Shown here: positions 32,492 to 40,491 of the stretch, in pieces
Layout: every line of letters starts with the position of its first letter
Position numbering within the stretch: position 1 is the first letter of the stretch
Assembly: GCA_900759415.1 (NCBI GenBank)
Contig: CAAEVC010000049.1
Location: 1 to 50,473, forward strand
DNA from: an uncultured Dialister sp.
GTDB taxonomy: Bacteria > Bacillota > Negativicutes > Veillonellales > Dialisteraceae
Length of the DNA stretch: 50,473 bases
Direction: 5' to 3'
The notes under the pieces: generated by a model
What the model saw: only the letters and a program-made list of their open reading frames with translations
Told to the model about the DNA's origin: nothing
Database searches by the model: none
Position numbers and translations under genes: made by a program

Positions 32492-33619
32492 TCAATGTCC
32501 AAGAAGGGCCAGCATGATGCCGCCGGAGATGGCAGTACCGAAGACTCCTGCGAGATTTGGCCCCATGGCGTGCATGAGGAGGAAGACGCTTCTGCTTTCT
32601 CTCTGCCCTACCAGATGGGATACTCTGGCAGCAATGGGGACAGAGGCGATGCCGGCGGATCCAATGAGCGGATTAATCCTTCCACCAGAAAGGCGGTTCA
32701 TGATCTTGGCACACACCACACCAGAACCAGTACCGAAAGCAAAGGCCACAAGACCGAGAAAAATAATAAGAATGGTTTTAGAAGTGAGGAATGTATCGGC
32801 TGCCATGGTGGAACCGATGGCTACTGTGAGCACCAGAGTCACAATGTTCAGAAGTGTATTGGAAGCTGTTTCTGCCAGTTTCGTCACTACCAGACATTCA
32901 CGGAGAAGATTTCCCAGCATGAGCATGGTGATGAGTGGCGCTACAGGAGGAAGGAAAACATTGACAATAAGAGCCATAACGATGGGGAAGGCAATCTTTT
33001 CCAGCCTGGATACGTAACGTGGCTGTTTCATCATGATCTTCCGTTCTTCCTTATTGGTCAGAAGCTTCATAATCGGCGGCTGGATGAGAGGCATTAGTGC
33101 CATATAGGAATAGGCAGCCACAGAAATCTGAGGAAGAAGATGGGGGGCCAGCTTCATAGTAGTGTAAATGGCCATCGGGCCGTCTGCGCCACCAATGATG
33201 CCGATGGATGCCGCTTCCCCCAGATTGAATCCAAGAGCCTGTGCACCTATAAGGGCTACGAATATTCCCAGATGAGCGGCAGCCCCCAGGATGACAAGGG
33301 ATGGATTGGCAATCATAGGGCCAAAATCAGTCATGGCACCGACGCCAAGGAAAATGAGAGGCGGAAGGATGAGCTGCTCTACGCCCTGATAGGCAAAGTA
33401 GAAGAGTCCCCCTTCACTGGTCAGCGTAGAGCCTGGTACATTGGCAACGATGCAGGAAAATCCGATGCCTACCAGAAGGAATGGTTCATATTTCCTGATG
33501 ATGCCCAGATAGAGAAGTACGCATCCTGTGACAATCATCACCATATTTCCAAAAGTCAGGTCCAGAAGACCGGTCTGATGGAGGAGTTCATTGAGAAGGG
33601 TAAAAAATAACTGGTCCAT
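32492..33619 (-). CDS. Sodium-translocating decarboxylase beta subunit (OadB/GcdB/MmdB family)
   Basis: 375 residues, about nine to eleven membrane helices. It is the sodium-pumping subunit of biotin-dependent oxaloacetate, glutaconyl-CoA or methylmalonyl-CoA decarboxylases. Family landmarks are LGVGAMTDFGP at 91-101, the GGADGP motif with Asp146 at 143-148 (the essential Asp of OadB), and the C-terminal GSAGIASVPIAARVS and HAMGPNLAGVFG segments. It lies downstream of a 50-residue membrane peptide and a thioesterase, but no alpha or biotin-carrier gene is present nearby. Which decarboxylase it belongs to cannot be decided here. AAAGGA precedes the start. Confidence 0.93.
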   Translation of the reverse strand: MDQLFFTLLNELLHQTGLLDLTFGNMVMIVTGCVLLYLGIIRKYEPFLLVGIGFSCIVANVPGSTLTSEGGLFYFAYQGVEQLILPPLIFLGVGAMTDFGPMIANPSLVILGAAAHLGIFVALIGAQALGFNLGEAASIGIIGGADGPMAIYTTMKLAPHLLPQISVAAYSYMALMPLIQPPIMKLLTNKEERKIMMKQPRYVSRLEKIAFPIVMALIVNVFLPPVAPLITMLMLGNLLRECLVVTKLAETASNTLLNIVTLVLTVAIGSTMAADTFLTSKTILIIFLGLVAFAFGTGSGVVCAKIMNRLSGGRINPLIGSAGIASVPIAARVSHLVGQRESRSVFLLMHAMGPNLAGVFGTAISGGIMLALLGH

Positions 33620-33623
33620 AGTA

Positions 33624-33776
33624 TCAGTCCTTTCTCTCCTTCACTTCTCCCAGCCTGTTAAGGAGGGGGAAGAAATGAAGAACTACACCGATAAAGGAAA
33701 TGAAAACGAAGCTCAGAAAGAAATCGATGACGCTCAGTATCATCGCACCGGTAAAAGAATCAGGCAGACTGGTCAT
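33624..33776 (-). CDS. 50-residue single-helix membrane peptide (OadG-like candidate)
   Basis: Read from the ATG at 33776 to TGA at 33624. It starts MTSLPDSFTGAMIL, has one hydrophobic helix (residues about 11-37) and ends with a charged tail NRLGEVKERKD. The ATG follows the thioesterase stop with no gap, and AGGGG lies about nine bases upstream. Size, topology and position next to a beta subunit match the small gamma/delta subunits that hold sodium-pump decarboxylases together. Sequence alone is too short to prove the family. Confidence 0.7.
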   Translation of the reverse strand: MTSLPDSFTGAMILSVIDFFLSFVFISFIGVVLHFFPLLNRLGEVKERKD

Positions 33777-34229
33777 TTAATTCATCCCCTTTACCTGCTG
33801 ATTAGTCTGACGAATAAGAAGAAGGCGGGTCCGTTCTTCTGCTTTGTCAAGGACAGCCTGTTTCAACACGATGGATCTTTTATGAAGTCCATGGCCGATT
33901 TCTCCCTGTTCATCCCATGCTTTGATTTCCAAGGTCACATCATGATCTGTCATGGCGATGATGGCCGCATGAACGGTGACAGTCATACCAAGGCTTGTCG
34001 GCGCCGTATGGACGAAATTCACCGAAAGACTGATGCTTGCATATTCATCAGGAAGATAGGGATCAATGGCTTCAATGGAAGCATCAATAGCCCAGTGAAT
34101 CAGACGGGGTGTTGTGAGAAGACTTTTGAAGTCATTTTCGTAATTGTCAGAAGTATCAGACTGCTGCACCACCCGGCGGGCGATGGCATTCTGTCCAGGA
34201 GAAAGAAAATCTTTTAAATTAATCATCAT
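33777..34229 (-). CDS. Hotdog-fold acyl-CoA thioesterase (FlK-like)
   Basis: 150 residues from the ATG at 34229, with GGAAAGGA just upstream. The hotdog fold is suggested by RLIHWAIDASIEAIDPYLP near residues 40-58 and a central stretch SISLSVNFVHTAPTSLGMTV, both typical of fluoroacetyl-CoA-thioesterase-like proteins. It would hydrolyse a CoA thioester. First gene of the operon with the membrane peptide and decarboxylase beta subunit, which points to a CoA-thioester substrate linked to the pump (inference). Confidence 0.82.
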   Translation of the reverse strand: MMINLKDFLSPGQNAIARRVVQQSDTSDNYENDFKSLLTTPRLIHWAIDASIEAIDPYLPDEYASISLSVNFVHTAPTSLGMTVTVHAAIIAMTDHDVTLEIKAWDEQGEIGHGLHKRSIVLKQAVLDKAEERTRLLLIRQTNQQVKGMN

Positions 34230-34534
34230 AATGTCCTTTCCAATGATCCGCATTAACATGGGAGCCGGCTTTCCGAAGGAGAGAGGAATCAGATCCTTCC
34301 TATTTCATGAAACGTTTCTTTTGAATTCGCCATGATTATAACGCTCAATTCATAACTTGAATAATATTTTTATTGCTATATTTCATAGATTGTAAGTTAT
34401 ATTATAATGATTAATCTATAGATTTCGTTCATATTTATTTGCTATTTTTATTAATAAAAACTATGATTCCACCGAAGGAAATCCCCTTTCTCCATCTATA
34501 ACCTTCCAGTTCATGATTAATTTCCATAAAACAG
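34230..34534. other. AT-rich promoter region of the thioesterase-decarboxylase operon
   Basis: No gene. The segment 34330-34470 is very AT-rich with many TATAAT-like matches on the minus strand, so no single promoter can be named safely. Confidence 0.5.
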
Positions 34535-34582
34535 AAAAAAGGCCTGTAAAAAAATATCAATGTTTTTTACAGGTCCTTTTTA
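34535..34582. terminator. Bidirectional terminator hairpin far downstream of bioA
   Basis: The stem begins AAAAAAGGCCTGTAAAAAA and closes with TTTTTTACAGGTCCTTTTT, with one bulge. It lies about 410 bases past the bioA stop. The intervening stretch is filled by a mosaic repeat copy, as if the repeat had inserted between gene and terminator. Confidence 0.8.
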
Positions 34583-34702
34583 ATGAAAATTTTTCGTTGT
34601 GATACCGTGCTCCTGATGGACATCAGGAATCATTATTTATTCAATAGAATCTAAATCTGATGCGGTTGCTTCTTATTATATATACTCATCGGCGAAGCCG
34701 TC

Positions 34703-34886
34703 ACAGTATTAACATGTTCAATCTCGCTGCCATATGAACTCACAAGTCCTTAAAATAAGGCTGCCCCCTTAAAGGCACGAAGTGCTTACGGCAGGGGGGA
34801 AAAAGTCTTTTGACGGAAAAGCAAAAGAAAGGGGAAACCACACCATGAGGTGCAAATGGTCTCTCGCCGTTACCCGAAAAAGATTC
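34703..34886 (+). repeat. Long mosaic intergenic repeat, copy B
   Basis: Same module order as copy A: TATTAACATGTTCAATCTCG, ACTCACAAGTCCTT, GGCTGCCCCCTTAAAGGCAC, AAGTCTTTTG, GGGGAAACCACACCATGAG and CTCGCCGTTACCCG. The internal small hairpins are more degraded than in copies A and C. Confidence 0.72.
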
Positions 34887-34910
34887 ATAAGAAAAATCAT
34901 AATGTTTTTT

Positions 34911-34941
34911 CCTTCTCTCAACTCTCTTCGCTCAACTCTGC
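34911..34941 (-). repeat. 7-bp-period repeat island (GAGAGTT type)
   Basis: On the minus strand the units read GAGTTGA-like heptads, AGAGTTGAGCGAA then GAGAGTT and GAGAGAA, closing in GG. It lies 50 bases beyond the bioA stop. Confidence 0.65.
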
Positions 34942-34993
34942 CCTTTTAAGTGGTAAGCGCCGCTAGTGAAAACTATCTGCTATTCATGGCTTC

Positions 34994-36337
34994 TTATTTT
35001 CCCAGTACTTCTTCCACTGCTTCTTTACAGAGAGCAACCCCTTTGTCCAGATCTTCTTTTTCAATATTCAGCGGAGGATTGAAATAAATCACATCTCCCA
35101 TGGGGCGCAGGACAAGGCCTTTGGCCATCGCTTTTCTGAAAATATGCCAGCCGATACGTTTTGCCGGGTCGAAGGCTTTCTTTGTTTCCGGGTCTTCCAC
35201 CAGTTCGATGGCATTGATGAGGCCGATATGACGGATTTCCCCTACATTCTTGTGATGTCCCAGGGCTTTCATCAGTTCTTCATGGAGATATTTTCCATTT
35301 TCGTTCACCTTTTCAAGGATATGATCTCTCTTCATGATTTTCAGCACTGAAAGGGCGATGGCACAGCCCATGGGATTTCCTGCATAGGTATGGCTATGGA
35401 CGAAAGCTTTGTGGGTTCCGTAGTCGTCATAAAAAGCATCGTAAATCTTATGGGTGGTGATGGTGATAGACATAGGCATGTAGCCGGCCGTGAGCCCTTT
35501 GCTGGTGCAGAGGATGTCTGGAGAGACCCCTGCATGTTCGATGGCAAAGAGTTTTCCTGTTCTGCCAAAGCCGGCGGCGATTTCATCGTCAATGAGGAGG
35601 ACGCCGTATTCATCGCAGAGTTTCCGCAGTTTTCTCAGATATTCTGCAGGATATATGCGCATGCCGGCAGCGCCCTGAAGGATCGGTTCTACGATGCAGG
35701 CCGCCGTTTCCCTGCCGTATTTCTTAAATGCTTCTTCTGCACTTTCAAAGCAGTCCACATCGCAGGTTTCTCTCGTCTTGCCGTAAGGGCAGCGGTAGCA
35801 GTCCAGGCCGTCGAAGTGAATGTTATTCATGAGCATAGGATGGAAGACCTTGGCATAGAAGTCCATGGAACCTACAGAAAGAGCACCTATGGTTTCACCG
35901 TGATAGGATTCAGAAAGGCACATGAAACGGGTCCTTTCCTTATGGCCGGTCTGATAATGGTACTGGAAAGCCATCTTGAGGGCCGCTTCGACCGCAGAAG
36001 AACCATTATCATGGAAAGTGAACTTTGTAAGTCCCTTTGGAAGAAGAGGTTCCAGTTCCCGGCAGAGTTCGATAGCCGGTTTATGGGTGAAGTTGGTGAA
36101 AATCACATGTTCCAGCTCATCCACCTGTTTCTTCAGCGCGTCATTGATTTCCGGATTGCAGTGGCCCAGAAGGTTGCACCACCAGGAGGAAATGATATCC
36201 AAATAAGCCTTGCCGTTCACGTCATAGAGGTAGGATCCCTTGGCATGGTCAATGGCGACCGGTGGAAATACTTCATTATCTTTCATCTGCATGGCAGGAT
36301 GCCATATATACTTCTTGTCTTCTTCTTCCCAGTTCAT
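34994..36337 (-). CDS. bioA: 8-amino-7-oxononanoate (DAPA) aminotransferase
   Basis: 447 residues, a fold-type I PLP aminotransferase making 7,8-diaminopelargonate in biotin synthesis. SSWWCNLLGHCNPEIN, the LLIDDEIAAGFGRTGK cofactor region, the PLP lysine at about 280 in CTSKGLTAGYMP and the C-terminal VIYFNPPL are typical. I chose the ATG at 36337 (MNWEEE), nine bases after AAGGAG; an upstream ATG at 36364 would overlap bioD. An insert with four Cys (CYRC and CDVDC, around 180-196) is unusual and could bind metal. Whether SAM or lysine is the amino donor (BioA or BioK type) is unresolved. Confidence 0.92.
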   Translation of the reverse strand: MNWEEEDKKYIWHPAMQMKDNEVFPPVAIDHAKGSYLYDVNGKAYLDIISSWWCNLLGHCNPEINDALKKQVDELEHVIFTNFTHKPAIELCRELEPLLPKGLTKFTFHDNGSSAVEAALKMAFQYHYQTGHKERTRFMCLSESYHGETIGALSVGSMDFYAKVFHPMLMNNIHFDGLDCYRCPYGKTRETCDVDCFESAEEAFKKYGRETAACIVEPILQGAAGMRIYPAEYLRKLRKLCDEYGVLLIDDEIAAGFGRTGKLFAIEHAGVSPDILCTSKGLTAGYMPMSITITTHKIYDAFYDDYGTHKAFVHSHTYAGNPMGCAIALSVLKIMKRDHILEKVNENGKYLHEELMKALGHHKNVGEIRHIGLINAIELVEDPETKKAFDPAKRIGWHIFRKAMAKGLVLRPMGDVIYFNPPLNIEKEDLDKGVALCKEAVEEVLGK

Positions 36338-36350
36338 TCGTTCATTCTCC

Positions 36351-37025
36351 TTAAATTTCTTCATAGCAGGCTGCCAGTTCCTTCAGATCACAGTGAAGGA
36401 TGTCATCGCCCTTCTGCACTTTTGCAATCACTCTGACACCAGTGATTTCTTCAATCATAGCCACATTGTCTTCTTCCATCACGCCGCCCTTCCAGTTGTT
36501 CAGGATGATGCCTTTGATTGGGATATGACGGTTCCTGATATATTCGCAGGTGGTGACCACATGGTTGATGGTGCCAAGGCCTGCGTCTGCAATCACCAGC
36601 ACCGGCAGGTGGAGCCACTCAATAATATCGGTCAGATAATAGACTGCCTTTTCATCGTGGCGGATGGGGCATACGATGCCGCCGCTTCCTTCCATGGTCA
36701 CATAGGGATACTTTTCAGTCACTCTTTTCCACGCTTTAAGGATGACCTCTTTTTCTACCGGATTTCCTTCCAGCCGGGCTGCCAGATGAGGAGAAACGGC
36801 ATGCTGATAGAGATAGGAAAGAATCATATCTTCCGGTTCCTTAATATCTGCAAACTTATTGACAAAGCCTGCATCTGATTCTCCCACAGTGGGCGCTCCG
36901 CTGATAGCCGCCTTGTAATATCCCACATCCAGTCCTGCTTTTCTTAATGTTTTTACGATGAGGGCAGTCACATATGTTTTACCGATATCGGTGTCAGTCC
37001 CTGTAATAAATAATCCCTTGCTCAT
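36351..37025 (-). CDS. bioD: Dethiobiotin synthase
   Basis: 224 residues from the ATG at 37025, which has AAGGAGG five bases upstream; a frame extension to 37043 lacks one. The P-loop GTDTDIGKT lies at residues 8-16. EGSGGIVCP and LVIADAGLGTINH are family segments. It closes the ureido ring using CO2 and ATP. It runs directly into bioA, and bioY is 43 bases upstream, so the three form one operon. Confidence 0.95.
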   Translation of the reverse strand: MSKGLFITGTDTDIGKTYVTALIVKTLRKAGLDVGYYKAAISGAPTVGESDAGFVNKFADIKEPEDMILSYLYQHAVSPHLAARLEGNPVEKEVILKAWKRVTEKYPYVTMEGSGGIVCPIRHDEKAVYYLTDIIEWLHLPVLVIADAGLGTINHVVTTCEYIRNRHIPIKGIILNNWKGGVMEEDNVAMIEEITGVRVIAKVQKGDDILHCDLKELAACYEEI

Positions 37026-37067
37026 ATAAACCTCCTTATGCAATAAAAAAAGATGGATACCATCTTT

Positions 37068-37640
37068 TTATTCCTGATTTCCAATGGCCTTTGCCAGCCT
37101 CTTTGAAAGGAAAGCGGCTAAAACGCAGAGGCAGAGATCCCCGGGCACTGCCAGGATGAAGCAGTATAATATGATAGCCCAGACACCGATTTCTTTTCCA
37201 ATATATACATTGTTCATGAAATATACGTAAACCATGCCGAAGAGGTATACCACCATAAGGCCTGCCAGATTGGCAAAGAGTACCTTTCCAAAGGACCAGG
37301 AATCAAAAGATTCCCGGATTTTACCGGTAAGCCATGCCCCTGCTATGAAACCCAGAAGATATCCGAAGGTAGGCTGGAGAATATAGGAAGGACCGCCCCC
37401 TTCTGTAAATACAGGAACGCCGGCCAGTCCAAAAAGCACGTAGAGGGAAACAGAAAGAGCCCCCTTCCGGCTCCCCAGGATGAGCCCTGCCAGAGTGGTA
37501 AAGAGAAGCTGGAGAGTAAAAGGACATAAGGGCACCGGCACCCGGATAAAAGCACCGATAGCAATGAGCGCCGTAAATAATCCAAAAAGAACCATATCCC
37601 TTGTCCTGCTTCTTGCTGCCACTGCTTCACCCTGTACCAT
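37068..37640 (-). CDS. bioY: Biotin transporter BioY (ECF S component)
   Basis: 190 residues, six predicted helices. It captures biotin and works with the shared EcfAAT module. IGAFIRVPVPLCPFTLQLLF near residues 27-46 and the LQPTFGYLLGFIAGAWL segment near 88-104 are typical. First gene of bioY-bioD-bioA. No bioB, bioF or bioC/H is in the window. Confidence 0.95.
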   Translation of the reverse strand: MVQGEAVAARSRTRDMVLFGLFTALIAIGAFIRVPVPLCPFTLQLLFTTLAGLILGSRKGALSVSLYVLFGLAGVPVFTEGGGPSYILQPTFGYLLGFIAGAWLTGKIRESFDSWSFGKVLFANLAGLMVVYLFGMVYVYFMNNVYIGKEIGVWAIILYCFILAVPGDLCLCVLAAFLSKRLAKAIGNQE

Positions 37641-37760
37641 AATTCCATCCCTTTATTGTTATTGTTAAAAATCATAAGAAGTTTACATATTTACATGATA
37701 TAACAACTACTCCTATAATTCAACGTTGACAATAAATATTTTGCAGATATTCCTGCAGAA

Positions 37761-37797
37761 CAGAGTTGAGAGCTAAGTTACGAGAGTTGAGAGAAGG
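37761..37797 (+). repeat. 7-bp-period repeat island (GAGAGTT type)
   Basis: CAGAGTT, GAGAGCT, AAGTTAC, GAGAGTT, GAGAGAA, then GG. It is nearly the same as the island at 50329, including the odd GTTAC unit, so the two are recent copies. Confidence 0.75.
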
Positions 37798-37855
37798 TTT
37801 AAAATATTCATTATTTTTAAAGCCTTCTGGATAACGATGTAATACCACTAAAACA

Positions 37856-37880
37856 GCCATGAGCTCATCGCTCTTAGCTG
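37856..37880 (-). repeat. 7-bp-period repeat island (short)
   Basis: On the minus strand CAGCTAA, GAGCGAT, GAGCTCA and TGGC. It sits at the outer foot of the yfbR terminator. Confidence 0.6.
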
Positions 37881-37923
37881 ACAAAAAGCCGGTTGTGCTT
37901 GAACAACCGGCTTTTTGTCAGCT
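37877..37923 (-). terminator. Long perfect terminator enclosing the yfbR stop codon
   Basis: A perfect stem of about 20 bp (AGCTGACAAAAAGCC and GGCTTTTTGTCAGCT as outer arms, GGTTGT/ACAACC inside) contains the TGA stop of yfbR. It is bidirectional. Confidence 0.9.
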
Positions 37924-38508
37924 AAAATTTTTATTCAGTTCATCAAGGCTTTCATTGAAACATTCTGTGAAGTGGTCCATGAACCAGTCCACTTCTTCCA
38001 TATGGAGGGAACGGAGCTTGTCTCCTATGGTCCGGTGAGCTTCTTTGAATTCCTTATTTCCATCCCGCAGTTCTTCTACACATTTAAGGTAAGCGGAAAG
38101 AGTATCTGCCGCTTTGGCTATGGGCCAGAGAGGATCCTTTTCCATGTCTGTCACAAGAGGACGGTAGGTTTCCTTCAATTCATCCGGCAGGGTGGAGAGC
38201 AGTTTCTCTCTTGCCTGTTCTTCTATCTTTTCATACTGAAGATGAAGGTCGCTGGTGAAATATTTGACCGGCGTAGGCATGTCGCCGGTGAAGACTTCGC
38301 TGGCATCATGGTAGAGAGCGAGCATGGCCGCATGTTCAGGATCCATATCTTTATGGAAGATATCCCGCCCGATGACTGCCAGTCCATGGGCGATCATGAC
38401 AGTCTGAAGGGTGTGTTCTGCATCATTTTCAGGAATGGAATTCCTCATCAGCCCCCAGCGGGCAATATATTTCATGCGGGACATGAAGGCAAAGAAGGGG
38501 TAATTCAT
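37918..38508 (-). CDS. yfbR: HD-domain 5'-deoxynucleotidase, YfbR-like
   Basis: 196 residues. It should strip phosphate from deoxynucleoside 5'-monophosphates. The family pattern is complete: RW at 17-18, EH at 31-32, the metal-binding HD pair at 67-68 in LYHDASEV, GDMPTPVKY at 75-83 and the KAADTLSAY helix. The start overlaps the thiD stop by four bases (ATGA), giving coupled translation. The stop codon lies inside the terminator stem. Confidence 0.93.
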   Translation of the reverse strand: MNYPFFAFMSRMKYIARWGLMRNSIPENDAEHTLQTVMIAHGLAVIGRDIFHKDMDPEHAAMLALYHDASEVFTGDMPTPVKYFTSDLHLQYEKIEEQAREKLLSTLPDELKETYRPLVTDMEKDPLWPIAKAADTLSAYLKCVEELRDGNKEFKEAHRTIGDKLRSLHMEEVDWFMDHFTECFNESLDELNKNFS

Positions 38509-39314
38509 TTCATCCTCCCCCAGCTGTCTCCATAGAGCCAGAAATGGTGGACCGGGCCGTGGCCGTGGCCGACGGAATCATGGACCGCTCTTTCAATGGC
38601 GCCGTTCATGTATTTCTTCCCTTCCCCTACTGCTTCTGTAAGGGTCATCCCTTTGGCAAGGGAAGCTGCGATGGCGCTGGACAGAGTGCATCCGGTGCCA
38701 TGGGTATTCATGGTGTCCCATTTCTTTCCCTGGAAAATATGGAATTCCTTTCCGTCGTAGAGGATGTCGAGGGCATCTTCCACCAGATGGCCGCCTTTCA
38801 CAAGGACTGCAGAAGGCCCAAGGTCCATGAGCTTTTCTGCTGCTTCCTTCATGTCCTTCTGGCTGGTGATTTTCATGCCGGTCAGTACTTCTGTTTCCGG
38901 GATATTCGGAGTGATGACTGTGCTTAAAGGTATCAGTTTCTTCTTATAGGTCTCAATGGCTGCTTTTTCCAGAAGGACAGCGCCGCTGGTGGCTACCATC
39001 ACAGGATCTACCACGAGAGGCTGCTTATGGGCAGAAAGGAAATCTGCCACTGTCTCTACAATGTCCGGCGTAGAAAGCATGCCGGTCTTCACTGCTTTTG
39101 GCGGAATATCATCATAAATGGCATCCAGCTGGGCTTTCACCATTTCTACCGGTGTATTCACCACCATGGACACCCCTTTTGTATTCTGGGCGGTCAATGC
39201 GCAGATACAGCTCATGCCATAGGTGCCAAGGGCGGCAAAGGTTTTAAGGTCTGCCTGGATTCCGGCGCCGCCGGAAGAGTCCGAGCCTGCTATAGTCAGT
39301 ACAGGAATCATCAT
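38505..39314 (-). CDS. thiD: Hydroxymethylpyrimidine / phosphomethylpyrimidine kinase
   Basis: 269 residues, ribokinase fold. It phosphorylates HMP and HMP-P for thiamine. TIAGSDSSGGAGIQADLKTF at 7-26, the VDPVMVATSG segment near 107-116, and the NTHGTGCTLSSAIAA anion hole near 206-220 are diagnostic. AAGGAG precedes the first of two tandem ATGs. Other thiamine genes are absent in the window, so it may serve salvage. Confidence 0.95.
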   Translation of the reverse strand: MMIPVLTIAGSDSSGGAGIQADLKTFAALGTYGMSCICALTAQNTKGVSMVVNTPVEMVKAQLDAIYDDIPPKAVKTGMLSTPDIVETVADFLSAHKQPLVVDPVMVATSGAVLLEKAAIETYKKKLIPLSTVITPNIPETEVLTGMKITSQKDMKEAAEKLMDLGPSAVLVKGGHLVEDALDILYDGKEFHIFQGKKWDTMNTHGTGCTLSSAIAASLAKGMTLTEAVGEGKKYMNGAIERAVHDSVGHGHGPVHHFWLYGDSWGRMK

Positions 39315-39315
39315 A

Positions 39316-39786
39316 TCACTCCTTCTTTAAATCTTTCAGGCCAGGGGTGATATATCCCATCAGTTTCCCCTGACTCCAGGGAATATCATAATCGATGATG
39401 GCCACACCGGCCAGATCAAATTTCACCGCTGCTCCTGCAGTGGTCATGAGATAGGACTGAAGGAATGGATGATGGCTTACGAAAACGATGGGCGAACCAT
39501 CCTGCACCAGATGATTCCGCACCATTTTCCAGTCTGGCTGAAGGAGCTCTTCAGCCGTATGGATTCCTTCAGAGAAACATTCTTCTGCCAGGATGGCAGC
39601 AGTCTCCCTTGTTCTTCTATAAGGAGAGGTGTAAATACGCACCGGTCTTTCTTTCAGAAATCTGGCCAGTATGCGGGCGGATTTCCGGACCTGCCGCATC
39701 CCCTTTGGTGTGAGAGAGCGGTTCTGATTCATCACTTCTTCTGTTTCTGCTTCCGCTTCTCCATGACGCATCAGTATGATATACAT
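39316..39786 (-). CDS. sixA: Phosphohistidine phosphatase SixA-like
   Basis: 156 residues from the ATG at 39786 (AAGG eight bases upstream); a GTG at 39795 is an alternative. RHG at 7-9 is the catalytic His loop. TSPYRRTRETAAIL follows, and SHHPFL holds the second His. SixA-type enzymes remove phosphate from phosphohistidine. It ends one base before the thiD start codon, in one operon. Confidence 0.9.
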   Translation of the reverse strand: MYIILMRHGEAEAETEEVMNQNRSLTPKGMRQVRKSARILARFLKERPVRIYTSPYRRTRETAAILAEECFSEGIHTAEELLQPDWKMVRNHLVQDGSPIVFVSHHPFLQSYLMTTAGAAVKFDLAGVAIIDYDIPWSQGKLMGYITPGLKDLKKE

Positions 39787-39816
39787 GACCTTCACCTTCC
39801 TTTCATGAATCGGTGA

Positions 39817-40491
39817 TTACGAATTGGTGACTGTATCTCTTCCTACGGTAAACCGGTCTTTTTCCTTCGGTCCCCGAGAATAGGTGACAGTGAGATTCTT
39901 TCCTACAGTAGTATAGGTCTGTTCAATAGGAGAAGAATTGGCCAGTACTTTGGAAATGACCACCCTTCCGTCTTTGATATGGATGAGAGCGGTGAGATCA
40001 TTCTTCATCCTTGTTTCTGTTTTCTTTCCGCTTTCATCTTTGACCTGTACCCGTTCAGAAAGTTCTACAATAGCCAGTTTCTTCAATTCCTCCGGTGACA
40101 TATAGAACCGGTGGGCCGGGAAATCAAAGTTTACCATATTTTCATTTACATTAGTCACCCGGGTGATGATGTACATCCCGTTTGGCTTCACATTGGAAGC
40201 ACCGGTGATTTCCAGAAGTCCCCGGCTGTCTTTATCAAAGGAAAGGTAGATTTCCTCCCCTTTTTCCGGTGTTACATTTCCCTTCCACTCGGCTTCTGTG
40301 AGAGGAATATAGACCGGGAGATAGTTCCTTCCATAGAAATCTCCCTTGAAATCAATGGCGGCCGGCACTTCATATTCTGCGCCGTCCAGCATGGTGGCCC
40401 GGTAGTCGCCTCTCATCCAGAAGAGGGAAATCCCTTCCACTGCAAATACGATCAAAAGGAGGATAAGAGCTAATTTTTTCTGAATCATCAT
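39817..40491 (-). CDS. GDYXXLXY-type membrane-anchored protein
   Basis: 224 residues: one N-terminal membrane helix (about 7-25) and a large extracytoplasmic part. The RGDYRATML motif right after the helix matches the GDYXXLXY family, which is regularly encoded with DUF2157/DUF4401 membrane proteins, as here. The start overlaps the DUF2157 stop by four bases. The function of the pair is not known. Confidence 0.82.
   Translation of the reverse strand: MMIQKKLALILLLIVFAVEGISLFWMRGDYRATMLDGAEYEVPAAIDFKGDFYGRNYLPVYIPLTEAEWKGNVTPEKGEEIYLSFDKDSRGLLEITGASNVKPNGMYIITRVTNVNENMVNFDFPAHRFYMSPEELKKLAIVELSERVQVKDESGKKTETRMKNDLTALIHIKDGRVVISKVLANSSPIEQTYTTVGKNLTVTYSRGPKEKDRFTVGRDTVTNS

Noticed and set aside
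37641..37760. Possible BirA operator upstream of bioY
   Set aside because: Half-site-like ATGTAAAC and TTTAACAA are present on the minus strand but are 11 bases apart, shorter than the usual spacing, and an overlapping TTGTCAAC gives a conflicting reading. Not strong enough to call.
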